Below, piece by piece: positions 9,681-23,474 of a DNA stretch of 64,000 nt. The stretch's first letter is position 1; the number at the start of each line of letters is the position of its first letter. Under the pieces are notes generated by a model that was given only the letters and a program-made list of their open reading frames with translations, was not told the origin of the DNA and ran no database searches. Position numbers and translations under genes: made by a program. The stretch spans positions 3,985,001 through 4,049,000 of the forward strand of contig JARUPY010000292.1 in the NCBI GenBank assembly GCA_029817715.1, in the 5' to 3' direction. Source of the DNA: Melastoma dodecandrum. Taxonomy: Eukaryota; Streptophyta; Magnoliopsida; Myrtales; Melastomataceae.

Positions 9681-10729
9681 GAGCGTTTTCGGTTTAATCT
9701 GGGTCGTATCCTGCCGCGGCGAAGAAGTTGGCGCAGTCGTCTGGCGTGACGGTGTCGATGACCTGTCCAATGGCCGACCATAGCCCTTCGACGGTGCGCT
9801 CGGCGGCCTTGCGCAGCAGCGCCTTGAGCTTGGAGAAAGCCATCTCGATCGGGTTGAAGTCCGGCGAGTAGGGCGGGAGGAACAGGAGCCGCGCGCCCGC
9901 CGCCTCGATCGCCGCGCGCACGGCCGGGCCTTTGTGGCTGCCGAGGTTGTCCATCACGACGATATCGCCGGGGGTGAGTTCGGGCACGAGCACGCGCTCG
10001 ACGTAGGCCTGGAAGACGTCGCGGTTGATCGGCCCGTCCAGCACGAACGGCGCGGTAATCCCGGACAGGCGCAGGCCCGCGACAAAGGTGGTGGTCTTCC
10101 AATGGCCGTGCGGGATCGGCGAACGCAGACGTGCGCCGCGCGGGCAGCGCCCGCGAAGCCGAGCCATCTTGGTCGAGGTCCAGGTCTCGTCGAGGAACAC
10201 GAGGCGGGTGGGATCGAGGTCGGGCTGGCCCTCGACCCAAGCCTCGCGCGCGGCCCTCACGTCCGGGCGGTCCTGCTCCGTGGCGTGGGCTGTCTTTTTT
10301 TGTACGTCAGGCCGCGTGCGTCGAGGAAGGCCCACAGTGTACCCATCCCGACGGTGAGGTCGTGCTCGTCCTTCAGGCGAGCGCGCATCTCCTCCAGGGT
10401 GATGTCGACCTTCCCGCCGATCAGCGTACGCAGGAACGCTTCGTGCGGGTCGAGCTTGGAGCGGCGTGCCCGCCCCTGCGGTCGGGCCGCCACCGTCCCC
10501 GTCGCCGTGAGCGCAGCCATCCAGCCGATCGCTGTCGCCTTGCCGACCCCGAAACGGGCGGCCGCCTGACGGCGCGAGGTCGCCGCAGCCGCGGTCACCA
10601 CCCGCTCGCGCAGGTCCAAGCTGTAGGGGCGGCCCATGATTCACTCCGTGTCCGGAGCGTGCAGTGAAGCAGCCACCGTCCGCCGTGTGAACCATACCGC
10701 GACGACTCAGCTCAAACCGAAAATGCTCT
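9681..10729 (-). mobile_element. IS630-family insertion sequence
   Basis: An element of about 1.05 kb between the two collagen-like genes. The ends are imperfect inverted repeats: GAGCGTTTTCGGTTT at the left and, in reverse complement, GAGCATTTTCGGTTT at the right, with similarity continuing to GTCG. TA lies directly outside both ends if the left end has lost its outermost base, as expected for the TA-targeting IS630 family. It carries one transposase split over two frames. Confidence 0.88.
9694..10637 (-). CDS. IS630-type transposase, -1 frameshifted
   Basis: The first frame starts at 10637 (MGRPYSLDLRERVV) and encodes the helix-turn-helix DNA-binding part. It ends soon after an A7-G run at 10301-10294. 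Re-reading one A there joins it to the second frame, which ends at 9694 and carries the DDE catalytic core: VFLDETW, IVVMDNLGSHKG and YSPDFNPIEMAFSKLK. The joined product is about 314 residues, normal for IS630. Programmed -1 slippage at A-rich sites is known in this family, so the split need not mean inactivity. The stop codon lies inside the left inverted repeat. Confidence 0.88.
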
Positions 10730-10994
10730 TACGATCCAGCGGCCGCCGGATCGTGCGCGCGCAGCGGAGCCGGACGGTCGGCCGATGCAGGTACCGGATC
10801 TCGACCACGAGGACGGCATCGCGCTTGGCCCTGGGCGCCGGCCTCTCGGGCTCGGAACGCCGCCCGGCCTGTGCAAGCCTGGGAGCGACGCAGAATTTCC
10901 GCGGGACCGATCCCGCGTCGCATTCGACGCTTCTCCTTCACTTGCAGCTGGTCAGCGCGCTCCATTCAGTCGGTCACTGAAACGCAAAACCTGG

Positions 10995-11027
10995 AAGGGG
11001 CCGCAGCGACAAGCTGCGGCCCCTTTT
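10995..11027. terminator. Terminator beyond the second collagen-like gene
   Basis: A perfect 13-bp stem, AAGGGGCCGCAGC paired with GCTGCGGCCCCTT around the loop GACAA, lies 45 bp past the stop of the leftward gene ending at 11072. TTTT follows on the plus strand, and a weaker T-rich stretch follows on the minus strand, so it may work in both directions. Its stem core matches that of the terminator at 8882. Confidence 0.75.
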
Positions 11028-11071
11028 CAGGTCTCCCGGATGGAGCGCTCTGATCAGCTTCGTGCGCTCAA

Positions 11072-15727
<4,656 letters not shown>

Positions 15728-15788
15728 TCAGTTTCTATTGGCTGTTGAGATAGCCAAAACTATTATGCGACTCAAAGAGTAAGGCGGC

Positions 15789-15833
15789 AGCATTCCAGAT
15801 ATCAGTTTATCCGCGGAATGCTACCATATCTGG
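15789..15833 (-). promoter_or_regulatory. Interleaved inverted repeats in the 5' leader
   Basis: Two 8-bp arm pairs are interlocked. AGCATTCC at 15789 pairs with GGAATGCT at 15815, and CCAGATAT at 15795 pairs with ATATCTGG at 15826. The left arms share two bases, so the two stems cannot form together in full. In RNA this would be a pair of alternative hairpins or a strained pseudoknot, about 77-121 nt before the start codon of the second collagen-like gene. Confidence 0.45.
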
Positions 15834-15874
15834 CTCGCCTAGCGCCGAGGGCCTAGCCCGGCAATATATCGACC

Positions 15875-15890
15875 GTTATAGATTCATTAA
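15875..15890 (-). promoter_or_regulatory. CtrA-like box before the second collagen-like gene
   Basis: Read leftward it is TTAA-TGAATCT-ATAAC, with the same half-sites and spacing as the boxes at 5119 and 5237. It lies about 162 bp upstream of the start at 15712. The flanking G before TTAA and the G after ATAAC are also conserved. Confidence 0.5.
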
Positions 15891-16487
15891 CTGCTATATT
15901 CGTGTGACTTTCGAGTCCCGACTGGCGCGGGTCTTGTCAGTACTCGTCCTTGAGAAGCAGTAAGTCGATGAACGAACTTAATTTGCGAAAACTGGAAGAT
16001 ATTCTTTGCTCCGGCTCCATGCGGTACACCCCCAGAACGGTACGAGCGAATCTGCAGATGATCAGATCGGATTGCCTTGACTCTGCTGATGTCTTGAAAA
16101 CATTATCGCGTTATTGTCTGGGACTATGCAGCCGCTGCCGGAAACTCAACAAGTTGGATGCCGTATCTGGCAAATGCCAAAATCTCGGCCGCGTGCGACT
16201 TCGCAAGACGCACGGCCGGAGCTGCCTGTCGTCGAGCCTTAAAGCTCCGCCTCATCACGCAAGCGTGACTTTCGTCCTTTGAGCCAGTGACCCCGGCGCG
16301 AGTTGCTGGCCCGCTCTGCCACGCGGAGAAAAGCAACGCATGCTGGTGCAGGCGGGCGAGCCGCCGATCGAACAGCACTGAGCCGATGCGGTGGGTGAAG
16401 CTTCGGTCGAGGCGTCCACCCAGAGTGCTGGCTGGATCCGGGCAAGCCGCGCGGACCCGGGCCTCGCGGCTGGTGTACGACAACTAG

Positions 16488-17914
16488 CACTACTTTGGCA
16501 GACTGAGGGAACGAGGCAGGATCCTCGCGGATTCGGGTGCCATGGCGACGGTCATGGGGGATCACGATGTCCGGTGCTGACGGATGGCGTGAGGATCTGG
16601 AGTGGTGGCTGCAGCCGTTCCTCGTGGACCTGTCGCATCTGGCGTGCCGAGCGATGTGCCCGTTGTACGTGGTGATGCTGATCGGCCTGGGTGATTGCAA
16701 AAGCATCCAGCCGATGGCGGCGCGGGCCGAGGGGATCCCTTACGACCGGCTCCACCACTTCATCGCGGCCGGGATCTGGGATGAGGCCCCGCTTCAACGG
16801 GCGCTTCTCGGCGAGGCCGATCGCCTCGTCGGAGGTGCAGATGCGATCCTGGTCGTCGATGACACCGCCTTGCCGAAGAAGGGTAACCGCTCGGTTGGGG
16901 TCGCACCGCAATACGCGACGACGCTGGGTAAGACCGCCAACTGCCAGACGCTGGTGTCCCTCACGCTTGCGCGCGGTGAAGTGCCCGTAGCGGTCGGCTT
17001 GGCGCTGTTCCTGCCCGAGAGCTGGACGGGCGACCCGGATCGGATGGTCTCGGCCGGCGTACCCGAGGGCCTGCGCGCGGCCCGTACCAAGCTGGAGATC
17101 GCGGTCGCGGAGATCGACCGGGTCCGGGCGGGTGGCGTGCGCTTCGGCTGCGTGCTGGCCGATGCCGGGTATGGGTCCGCTTCGTTCCGGCAGGCCCTGA
17201 GCGCACGTGGCTTGAACTGGGCCGTCGGGATCTCGGGACGGAGCAAGGTCTACCCGGCCGACGTGACGATGATCTTCCCCGTCGCGGGGCGTGGGCGACC
17301 GCGCAAGCGTCACGTCCCGGATCAGGGCTCGGTCGCAGCGGAGACGATCCTCGCGGACATGAACGGCCGATCGGTAACCTGGCGGCGCGGCACCAAAGGT
17401 CGGCTGCGGGCTCGCTTCTGCGCGCTGCGCGTTCGGATGGCCGATGGCCCGACCCAAAGGATCGGCGGCCAAGGCACCCAGCACCTGCCCGGCGACGAGG
17501 TCTGGCTGGTGCGCGAAGAGCGTGGCTCGGGCGAGCGTAAATACTACCTCTCGAACCTGCCGGCCGAGGCCACCCTCAAGCAGTTGGCCGCAACGATCAA
17601 GGCACGCTGGGTCTGCGAGCAGGCCCATCAGCAGCTCAAGGAGGAACTGGGCCTCGGCGCCTTCGAGGGCCGATCCTGGACCGGGCTGCACCGGCATGCG
17701 CTGATGACCATGCTGGCCTACGCCTTCCTCCAATCCCGGCGCCTGGCCGCAGCAGGGCGGAAAAAAAAGAACTGGCTGCCCACCGCCTCAGCCCTCGATG
17801 CCGGCGATCCGGCAGGCCATCCTCGACTACCTCAGCCGGCCATCACCGCGCCGATGTCCACACTGTGACGCCGCCCTCGATCTGCCGCCCTGACACCTAT
17901 CTGCCAAAGTAGTG
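16488..17914 (+). mobile_element. IS701-family insertion sequence
   Basis: A 1427-bp element with perfect terminal inverted repeats (CACTACTTTGGCAGA at the left, its reverse complement at the right). CTAG lies directly outside each end (16484-16487 and 17915-17918). A 4-bp YTAR target duplication is known for IS701, and CTAG fits. Intact ends suggest a recent insertion. Its transposase is encoded at 16567. Confidence 0.93.
16567..17868 (+). CDS. IS701-type transposase with shifted C-terminus
   Basis: DDE transposase of 433 residues. I chose ATG 16567 because GGGGG lies 6 bp before it; an upstream ATG at 16537 is in frame but has no such site. Catalytic motifs are LVVDDTALPKKG, CVLADAGYG and the Glu in QAHQQLKEELGLGAFEG. 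After an A8 run at 17761-17768 the annotated frame becomes Pro-rich. The +1 frame from there reads IRQAILDYLSRPSPRRCPHC and ends at 17893, which looks like the authentic tail. One extra A, or slippage on the A run, therefore separates the two ends. Whether it is active is unclear, since the catalytic core is complete. Confidence 0.88.
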   Translation: MSGADGWREDLEWWLQPFLVDLSHLACRAMCPLYVVMLIGLGDCKSIQPMAARAEGIPYDRLHHFIAAGIWDEAPLQRALLGEADRLVGGADAILVVDDTALPKKGNRSVGVAPQYATTLGKTANCQTLVSLTLARGEVPVAVGLALFLPESWTGDPDRMVSAGVPEGLRAARTKLEIAVAEIDRVRAGGVRFGCVLADAGYGSASFRQALSARGLNWAVGISGRSKVYPADVTMIFPVAGRGRPRKRHVPDQGSVAAETILADMNGRSVTWRRGTKGRLRARFCALRVRMADGPTQRIGGQGTQHLPGDEVWLVREERGSGERKYYLSNLPAEATLKQLAATIKARWVCEQAHQQLKEELGLGAFEGRSWTGLHRHALMTMLAYAFLQSRRLAAAGRKKKNWLPTASALDAGDPAGHPRLPQPAITAPMSTL

Positions 17915-17918
17915 CTAG

Positions 17919-18710
17919 ATCGGAGCGCAGATTTGCGCGACGGCGTCGCCGTGCATATCGATCCCCGCAATCGGCGTTTTGACGAACCACCCGGCGTGAC
18001 TCTGGACAACCTGAGCACGCCGACCTGAGACGGAAGGGCGTCGTCGAAAACGAAAGTCGTCGTGAAGCCGGAGTCGGGCTGCGGCACAGGCCGCCGCGAT
18101 CAATATGCCGTGAGCGACCGGCGATGACCGGTTGGCCGTGGCTCGATCGAGCGTGCTGAGGGCCTTCTCCGCCGGCTATCAACGCAACGCTTCTTGGATC
18201 GAGACTCCGACCGCACGAATATGGACGTCGGGGCCGGTTGAGGGTGAGATCTGTCGGCGGCCGATGATCAAGCGCGATGTCCGGACGCGCCGGCTTCGAA
18301 CTCCGCGGGCCGTGCGGTCTCAAAAGGGGTACGGTCTACCATCCGAAGGCCGAAGCATCCGTGTGAATCCGGTGTCGACATCCGGAGCTTGACCCCTCCA
18401 ACCGCCCGCATTTTCCTCTAGACGGGTCTGTTCGAACGCCGCGCCACGAGCTGCCTTTTAACGGACATTCATAGCTGGTTTCGTCGAATACGCAGTTTGG
18501 GGAGCACTGAGCGTCGGCAGGCTGTCGCACAGGCCCTTCGCGTGTGTCCGGCCTATTGCCGCGCTGGATCTCGCGGATCCGCGCTCGCCAGCGTCCCGCA
18601 TTTGCCGTTCCAGCTACCCATGGACGCGCAGATGCAGTAATCTCTCGTCCGACCACGGTTCCATTCTCCGGCCAGGTTGCCCCAGATAGGCGTAAGGCGA
18701 AGAATATATT
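17919..18710. other. Gap between IS701 element and glycosyltransferase island
   Basis: About 790 bp with no supported gene. Leftward frames near 17919-18103 (ending PIAGIDMHGDAVAQICAPI) are open up to the element's edge and could be a piece of a gene interrupted by the insertion, but no continuation is convincing on the other side. Base composition drops from high GC to AT-richer just before 18711. Confidence 0.35.
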
Positions 18711-20726
18711 ATGAGCAATACGCTACATATTATCGGCGTTGCACATACGATTCCCAACAAGGATTACGTTTTTTGTGCCTTTACATCGAAAATCATGTTG
18801 TTCCCCGATGTCATAGCGCCCTTCGGTTGGTACGTGATCGAGTACAGCAACGAGGGGTCGGAAAGCGGTGCTCACGAGCACGTCGTGATCCTGGACACGG
18901 CCACGTTCAGAGATCTGACGAGGCGCAAGTCGCGTGAGGACGAGCATCACCTCGACTCGGGAAACGAGAAGCTCCAGTCCGAATTCAAGAAGAAGCTCAT
19001 TCAGGAGCTAAAAAACCGCGTCAGGCCCGGTGATATTGTTTGTCATATTTGGGGTCCGGACATCGAAGTTTTCGATGCCGTAAAGGACTGCCATCATGTG
19101 GAGCTGTCTGTAGGTTACAGCGCCTCACCGGGTCTGCCATTCCGCATCTTCGAGAGCAGCGCCTGGATGCACCATCACTACGGGATGATCGATGGCGACG
19201 TTGACGGGAATAATTACAAATGGGTTATACCTTCGGCGTTCGACGAAGATAAATGGCTGCCGGCGGAAACAGACGAAGATTACGTGCTCTTTCATGGCCG
19301 CGTAACCGTCCGCAAGGGCATCAACGTCATCATTGAAATCGCCAGGCGCATGCCGGAGCTCAAGTTCCGGATTTGCGGCCCCGGCGACCCGTCGCCGTGG
19401 GCTAATGATCAACCGAGCAACGTTCATTTCGAAGGGCCGCTGTTCGATGAAGCGCGGCTGAAAGCCGTTCAAGGCGCACGCTGCATCCTGACGCCCACCA
19501 CGTATATCGAACCCTTCGGATTTTCCGGGATCGAGGCGCAGCTTTGCGGCGTACCGCAGATCGGTTCCAGCTTCGGCGCGTTTCACGAAACGATCATCGA
19601 AGGCGTGACGGGTTTCAAATGCCACACGCTGGCTGACTGGGTCGAGGCCGTGAAGGCGAGCAGGCACCTCGATCGACGCATGATCGCCGCTTCCGCGCGC
19701 GAGAGATATTCGCGGGCCGCCGTCGGTCGTCAGTACGATTGGGCCTTGCGGCAACTCTCGGATCTTTCCGGAAGCGGCTGGTATGGAACCGAGTCGCGGA
19801 AATTTTCCGCCTTGCAGAAAGCTCATTCCACCAGCGAAAGCACGCCAAAAATCTGGCTTTTCATCCCGTATTTCGGCAGCCTGCCATCCTATTTCGATCT
19901 GTACCTTCAGAGTCTTGAGCGTAACCAGGATTACCTGCGCGTTGTTCTGCTGACGGATATCGACCTGACAGGCTACCGGCTGCCGAAGAATCTATATCCG
20001 ATTCCCATGAGCCTTGCCGCCTTGAGAACGAAGATCGCCCGTTTTCTGCAGTCAGAATTTGAGACTCTCGTCGATCCTCAGGAATTGATTAGGACTCCCT
20101 ATAAGCTTGTCGATTTCAAGGTATTATATCCTGATTTGTTTAAGGACATGGCGGATTGGCTCGGCATCCGTGCTGATGACTACGTGGGCTGGGGTGACAT
20201 AGACATCGTCTACGGACGCTTCGAGCGCTTCATGCGCCTCGACACAGATTTCGAGGTGATTGGAGGATTCCACGGGCATCTCGCAGCGGTGAAGAACTCG
20301 GGATACGCCAGGGACGTGTACAGAAATATACCGAATTTGGTTGAGTTGTTGCTGTCTGAAAACGTCGAACTTACAGACGAAATTGGTTTTCGTAAACCGC
20401 TCCTCGATTGTCTTGAGGAGCGGCACGGGAAAATGTTCTACATCAATCGCTACTTTTGTGACGTTGTCCCACCTTGCTTTGTGGATAGGTTCCGCCCGGA
20501 CGAGCGAGATCCGGAAAGTTGCTTTTTCGATGCCTATCATCCAGAAAAAAATATTTTCGCGATCAATTGTCTCTCGGACGGCAGGCTCGTGGTTCATCAG
20601 GACGATGGGAACGACTGGGAGACCATTTACTGTCATCTCCAGAAGCGAGCGATGACGCGGCATCTCAGTGACGATGGCGGCTTCAAAATCTGTCGCGACG
20701 GCTTTTACGACTTGGATCGGGAATGA
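18711..20726 (+). CDS. Two-domain glycosyltransferase (GT4-like plus DUF6625-like)
   Basis: 671 residues, preceded by AAGGCGAAG. The first half (about 1-365) has the GT-B layout of GT1/GT4 enzymes: DYVLFHGRVTVRKGINVIIE for the nucleotide-binding half, and the YIEPFGFSGIEAQLCGVPQI motif, whose Glu contacts the sugar nucleotide in this family. The second half (about 380-671) begins KIWLFIPYFGSLPSYFDLYL and carries DDYVGWGDIDIVYGRFERFM with a D-x-D pair, as in DUF6625-type putative glycosyltransferases. The enzyme could thus add two sugars. No membrane segment is visible, so it is probably cytoplasmic. The gene is lower in GC than its surroundings, which suggests transfer. Confidence 0.82.
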   Translation: MSNTLHIIGVAHTIPNKDYVFCAFTSKIMLFPDVIAPFGWYVIEYSNEGSESGAHEHVVILDTATFRDLTRRKSREDEHHLDSGNEKLQSEFKKKLIQELKNRVRPGDIVCHIWGPDIEVFDAVKDCHHVELSVGYSASPGLPFRIFESSAWMHHHYGMIDGDVDGNNYKWVIPSAFDEDKWLPAETDEDYVLFHGRVTVRKGINVIIEIARRMPELKFRICGPGDPSPWANDQPSNVHFEGPLFDEARLKAVQGARCILTPTTYIEPFGFSGIEAQLCGVPQIGSSFGAFHETIIEGVTGFKCHTLADWVEAVKASRHLDRRMIAASARERYSRAAVGRQYDWALRQLSDLSGSGWYGTESRKFSALQKAHSTSESTPKIWLFIPYFGSLPSYFDLYLQSLERNQDYLRVVLLTDIDLTGYRLPKNLYPIPMSLAALRTKIARFLQSEFETLVDPQELIRTPYKLVDFKVLYPDLFKDMADWLGIRADDYVGWGDIDIVYGRFERFMRLDTDFEVIGGFHGHLAAVKNSGYARDVYRNIPNLVELLLSENVELTDEIGFRKPLLDCLEERHGKMFYINRYFCDVVPPCFVDRFRPDERDPESCFFDAYHPEKNIFAINCLSDGRLVVHQDDGNDWETIYCHLQKRAMTRHLSDDGGFKICRDGFYDLDRE

Positions 20727-21092
20727 CAGACATTAAATCCGACATCGCTGTTCCCGCACCCCGGAAGGCGCCGAAGCGTGTTTCCGAACAGCGCCTGACG
20801 GGAAAGGACGGCTCAGGTTGCAGCCCCATCGCGTGAGCGCCCGGTCCAGACGCCAGCCAATCTCGGCGCCAACTATGCCTGCCTTGACGAGGAACATGCG
20901 CGGAGGAACCTGCTGATTACCTTTTTCAGCGGTCGATCGTATCCGACCGCGCGACTATGCGGGCTCCCCGATTGGGCTCTCATGTCTCTTCGTAATGCCC
21001 GCCTATGGGAAGCGGGCCGATGACACCCACTGAACCAACTCATTGAAGACATCACCGCTGGCGCCGATGCGCCCGAAACCGAGGCCTGTCGC
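20727..21092. other. Gap inside the glycosyltransferase island
   Basis: About 366 bp without a convincing gene, repeat or terminator. The frame of the next gene is open back to a TGA near 21017, so a start upstream of 21093 with a rare initiation codon cannot be excluded. Confidence 0.4.
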
Positions 21093-22460
21093 GTGCCGAA
21101 TTTTTTGCTGCTGAGCCATCATGGATATTTCATTCCCTGTGATGGCGGGCCCGGCGTCTTTATCGAAGGCGGTCGGCCGTCGTCCCTGGATCGCGCGTAC
21201 AAGGCGGATCTGCCAGTAGAATTCCGGCGGGGCCAATTCGCCAATTTTATTGAAAACATTTTTCCGGGACCGCAGGATTTGAATATACCCTGCTATGGCG
21301 AATTCAAATTGGAGTTCGCGCGTGCTCCGAATTCCGTTGTCGTTGCTCGGGAGGGGCAATACATGTGCGCATTGCCGGACGGCAATGTCGTCACGGACAG
21401 GATGATCGTATTAGACTGGGAACGCTTCATATTGGTATCGGAAGCGGATGCCCTCCTACTTTGCGATATCATGAGCCGGAGCTGGATAATAGACTCAACA
21501 CGGGCACTGGTCGGACCTGAATCCTTGACGATCAAACCCGGTCCATGCCTTGTGGTCGGTGATCTCTCCCTTCCGCTGCAGTGGAATTTGCCGCTGGAGG
21601 AATTCTTTCTTCCATTCAGATTGCGTGTCAAAGTGGATGGCTGGAAATTCGACCAGCTCATCACTTTTCAGCCGTTGATCTATTACGCCGCGTTTGGCGA
21701 CGATGCGCTGGAACAACTCAAGCTCAGTCTCATATCATTGATCAAAATCGGGTGCTATGACGGTCAAGTGATAGTTTATACAGAGAAATCCGGTCAGCAG
21801 CTGGCCAAGATACTTGGAAACGATCTTATGAACAAGGTCGCGGTCGTCAACAGAGCCGCGACCGATTGGGTAGGGTTTGTCTCAAGCCGCTTCGCAATCC
21901 TTGAGGAAGAAGTCGCCTGGACTTGCAGTCCCGTCGTCTACAGCGACCCGGATGTGATTTTCAACGCGAACATCCAACAAATGCTGATCGATGCGGCCTG
22001 TTCCCGGTCGCCCTGCGCCGCGCATGAGCATTTCTCGAAATTGGCGACTTCGCCCAGTGTGGGCGCGGAGTTGCTCAGTCTCGACGCTGAGAGACCGATC
22101 CTCGGATGTGGATTCAACGCGGGAACGATTGCGCTACCCAATCTCCTCGAGCATGGGCACGTCTTTTCACTGATACGAGACGTGGTCGTAAATCTATGCG
22201 GAATTTATGGACGGGGATTTCACAAATGGGTCGATCAGGAGGTGGCGAATTACTTATCTCACAAGCATTTTAAATTCGATACAGTGCTGCTGACTCAATA
22301 TATGAGATATGGCTGGTTTTCGGACTCGACGACGCTGGGGAGGCTATCCGGGTTCGTCCACTTTTGCGGCATCGAGCGGACGGGCCGCGTCGGCCCGATG
22401 AGGCATTATCTGCAGATCCTCGCGGATCATTATCGGGTCGATTGCGGCTTGGATGCCTGA
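21093..22460 (+). CDS. Putative glycosyltransferase-like protein (unassigned family)
   Basis: 455 residues from a GTG start, with GAGG eight bases upstream. The first 180 residues are a beta-rich part of unknown type, with MIVLDWERFILVSEADALLL. From about residue 195 the protein resembles a GT-A nucleotide-sugar transferase: ITFQPLIYYAAFGDDALEQL opens the fold, WTCSPVVYSDPDVIF supplies a D-x-D metal site, and PILGCGFNAGTIALPN with FHKWVDQEVANYL resembles the acceptor side of this fold. No signal peptide or membrane segment is seen. It follows the two-domain glycosyltransferase in the same direction and shares its lower GC. Function beyond sugar transfer cannot be named. Confidence 0.6.
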   Translation: MPNFLLLSHHGYFIPCDGGPGVFIEGGRPSSLDRAYKADLPVEFRRGQFANFIENIFPGPQDLNIPCYGEFKLEFARAPNSVVVAREGQYMCALPDGNVVTDRMIVLDWERFILVSEADALLLCDIMSRSWIIDSTRALVGPESLTIKPGPCLVVGDLSLPLQWNLPLEEFFLPFRLRVKVDGWKFDQLITFQPLIYYAAFGDDALEQLKLSLISLIKIGCYDGQVIVYTEKSGQQLAKILGNDLMNKVAVVNRAATDWVGFVSSRFAILEEEVAWTCSPVVYSDPDVIFNANIQQMLIDAACSRSPCAAHEHFSKLATSPSVGAELLSLDAERPILGCGFNAGTIALPNLLEHGHVFSLIRDVVVNLCGIYGRGFHKWVDQEVANYLSHKHFKFDTVLLTQYMRYGWFSDSTTLGRLSGFVHFCGIERTGRVGPMRHYLQILADHYRVDCGLDA

Positions 22461-22607
22461 AAGACGTAGAGACTGCGAAATCGAACTCGGCGCCGATGTT
22501 CTCGATGAGAGAACTCGGCTTTGGCGGCGCAGCGGCCGTTCCCGCGGCGCGCAATTGTCGTTTCCATCGCCTCGCGCCTTCCGGACTGACGGATATCGGA
22601 TACTGAG

Positions 22608-23474
22608 ATGATATTAGATCGTATGGACCGACGGACCTTTCTAGCCGGTGCGGCTGCTGGGGCCTTCATGTCCAACTGCGATTCCGCTCGCGCAGCCAAT
22701 CTCGCAATGGCGCCCATCGAGGTCCGGGGTGAATGGAACGCGCCGAAGTCCGCCGTTGCAACAATCATTGCTTTTATCCAATCTGCTTGCTTCTCTGGCG
22801 TAAAGCTCTTGTCGGATCGACAGCCTCAACGGATTATCGTTGAAAATCGACCTTCGGGACCGCCTGCGATTTGGTTGCATCCAGTGCCCGCGGAGGCCGC
22901 TTGGGTTTACGTGGATATCGGTGTTCGAGCGTGGTCTCAGCTCGCTTACCAGCTGGGCCACGAATTCGGACATGTGCTCTGCAATTCGTGGGCTGAGAAC
23001 TCTCAGCCTAGCCGCCCTTGCCAGTGGGTGGAGGAGGCTCTCGCTGAAACGTTGTCACTCCGGGGCCTCGGCAGGCTGGCGGAGCGGTGGAAATCAGGCC
23101 CGCCCTTCAGGGGTGACTCCGGCTATGCTGCAGCAATTGAAGATTATGTGCAGAAATCGATCGGCGATCACCAAGCGCTGGCATCGAGTCAAGGGCTCGT
23201 TGTCGAAAAAATCTGGTTTCAGAAATATCGCTCCGAAATTGAGGCCGATAATGGCCTCTCGCAATATGCAAAGGCCGTCGTTCCGTGTCTACTTTCCGAA
23301 GTAGAAAGGCAGCCAATTTTGCTGGAGGATTATGGCGCGCTCAATCGCTGGAGCCAGCGATCCGCCCTCCCGCTGCGGGAATATCTTGACCGGTGGAGCC
23401 AAAGCTGCCGAGAAATTGGTGCGCCTGGGCGTTTTCCCGCCCTCTTCAGAGAAAAATTCATACCCGATCATTAG
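22608..23474 (+). CDS. Exported HExxH metallopeptidase-like protein
   Basis: 288 residues from ATG 22608; ATG 22623 is an alternative and would place a classic Tat-type signal, DRRTFLAGAAAGAF, at the very N-terminus. An Ala-x-Ala-like site (SARAAN) follows. The mature part holds AYQLGHEFGHVLCNSW, giving a zinc HExxH site, and 20 residues on CQWVEEALAETLSLRGL, whose Glu could be the third ligand as in gluzincin-type peptidases. It is probably a periplasmic or surface hydrolase. I recognise no named family. It lies in the lower-GC island between glycosyltransferase genes, so it may process or trim surface material; this is inference. Confidence 0.6.
   Translation: MILDRMDRRTFLAGAAAGAFMSNCDSARAANLAMAPIEVRGEWNAPKSAVATIIAFIQSACFSGVKLLSDRQPQRIIVENRPSGPPAIWLHPVPAEAAWVYVDIGVRAWSQLAYQLGHEFGHVLCNSWAENSQPSRPCQWVEEALAETLSLRGLGRLAERWKSGPPFRGDSGYAAAIEDYVQKSIGDHQALASSQGLVVEKIWFQKYRSEIEADNGLSQYAKAVVPCLLSEVERQPILLEDYGALNRWSQRSALPLREYLDRWSQSCREIGAPGRFPALFREKFIPDH

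Noticed and set aside
9694..10695. IS630 transposase as a dead, broken gene.
   Set aside because: The frame change falls on an A7-G run where programmed -1 shifting is known for the family, and all catalytic motifs are intact.
15950..16282. 110-codon rightward frame upstream of the IS701 element.
   Set aside because: No convincing ribosome site or domain; the second half reads like shadow sequence. Mentioned in the gap entry but not called a gene.
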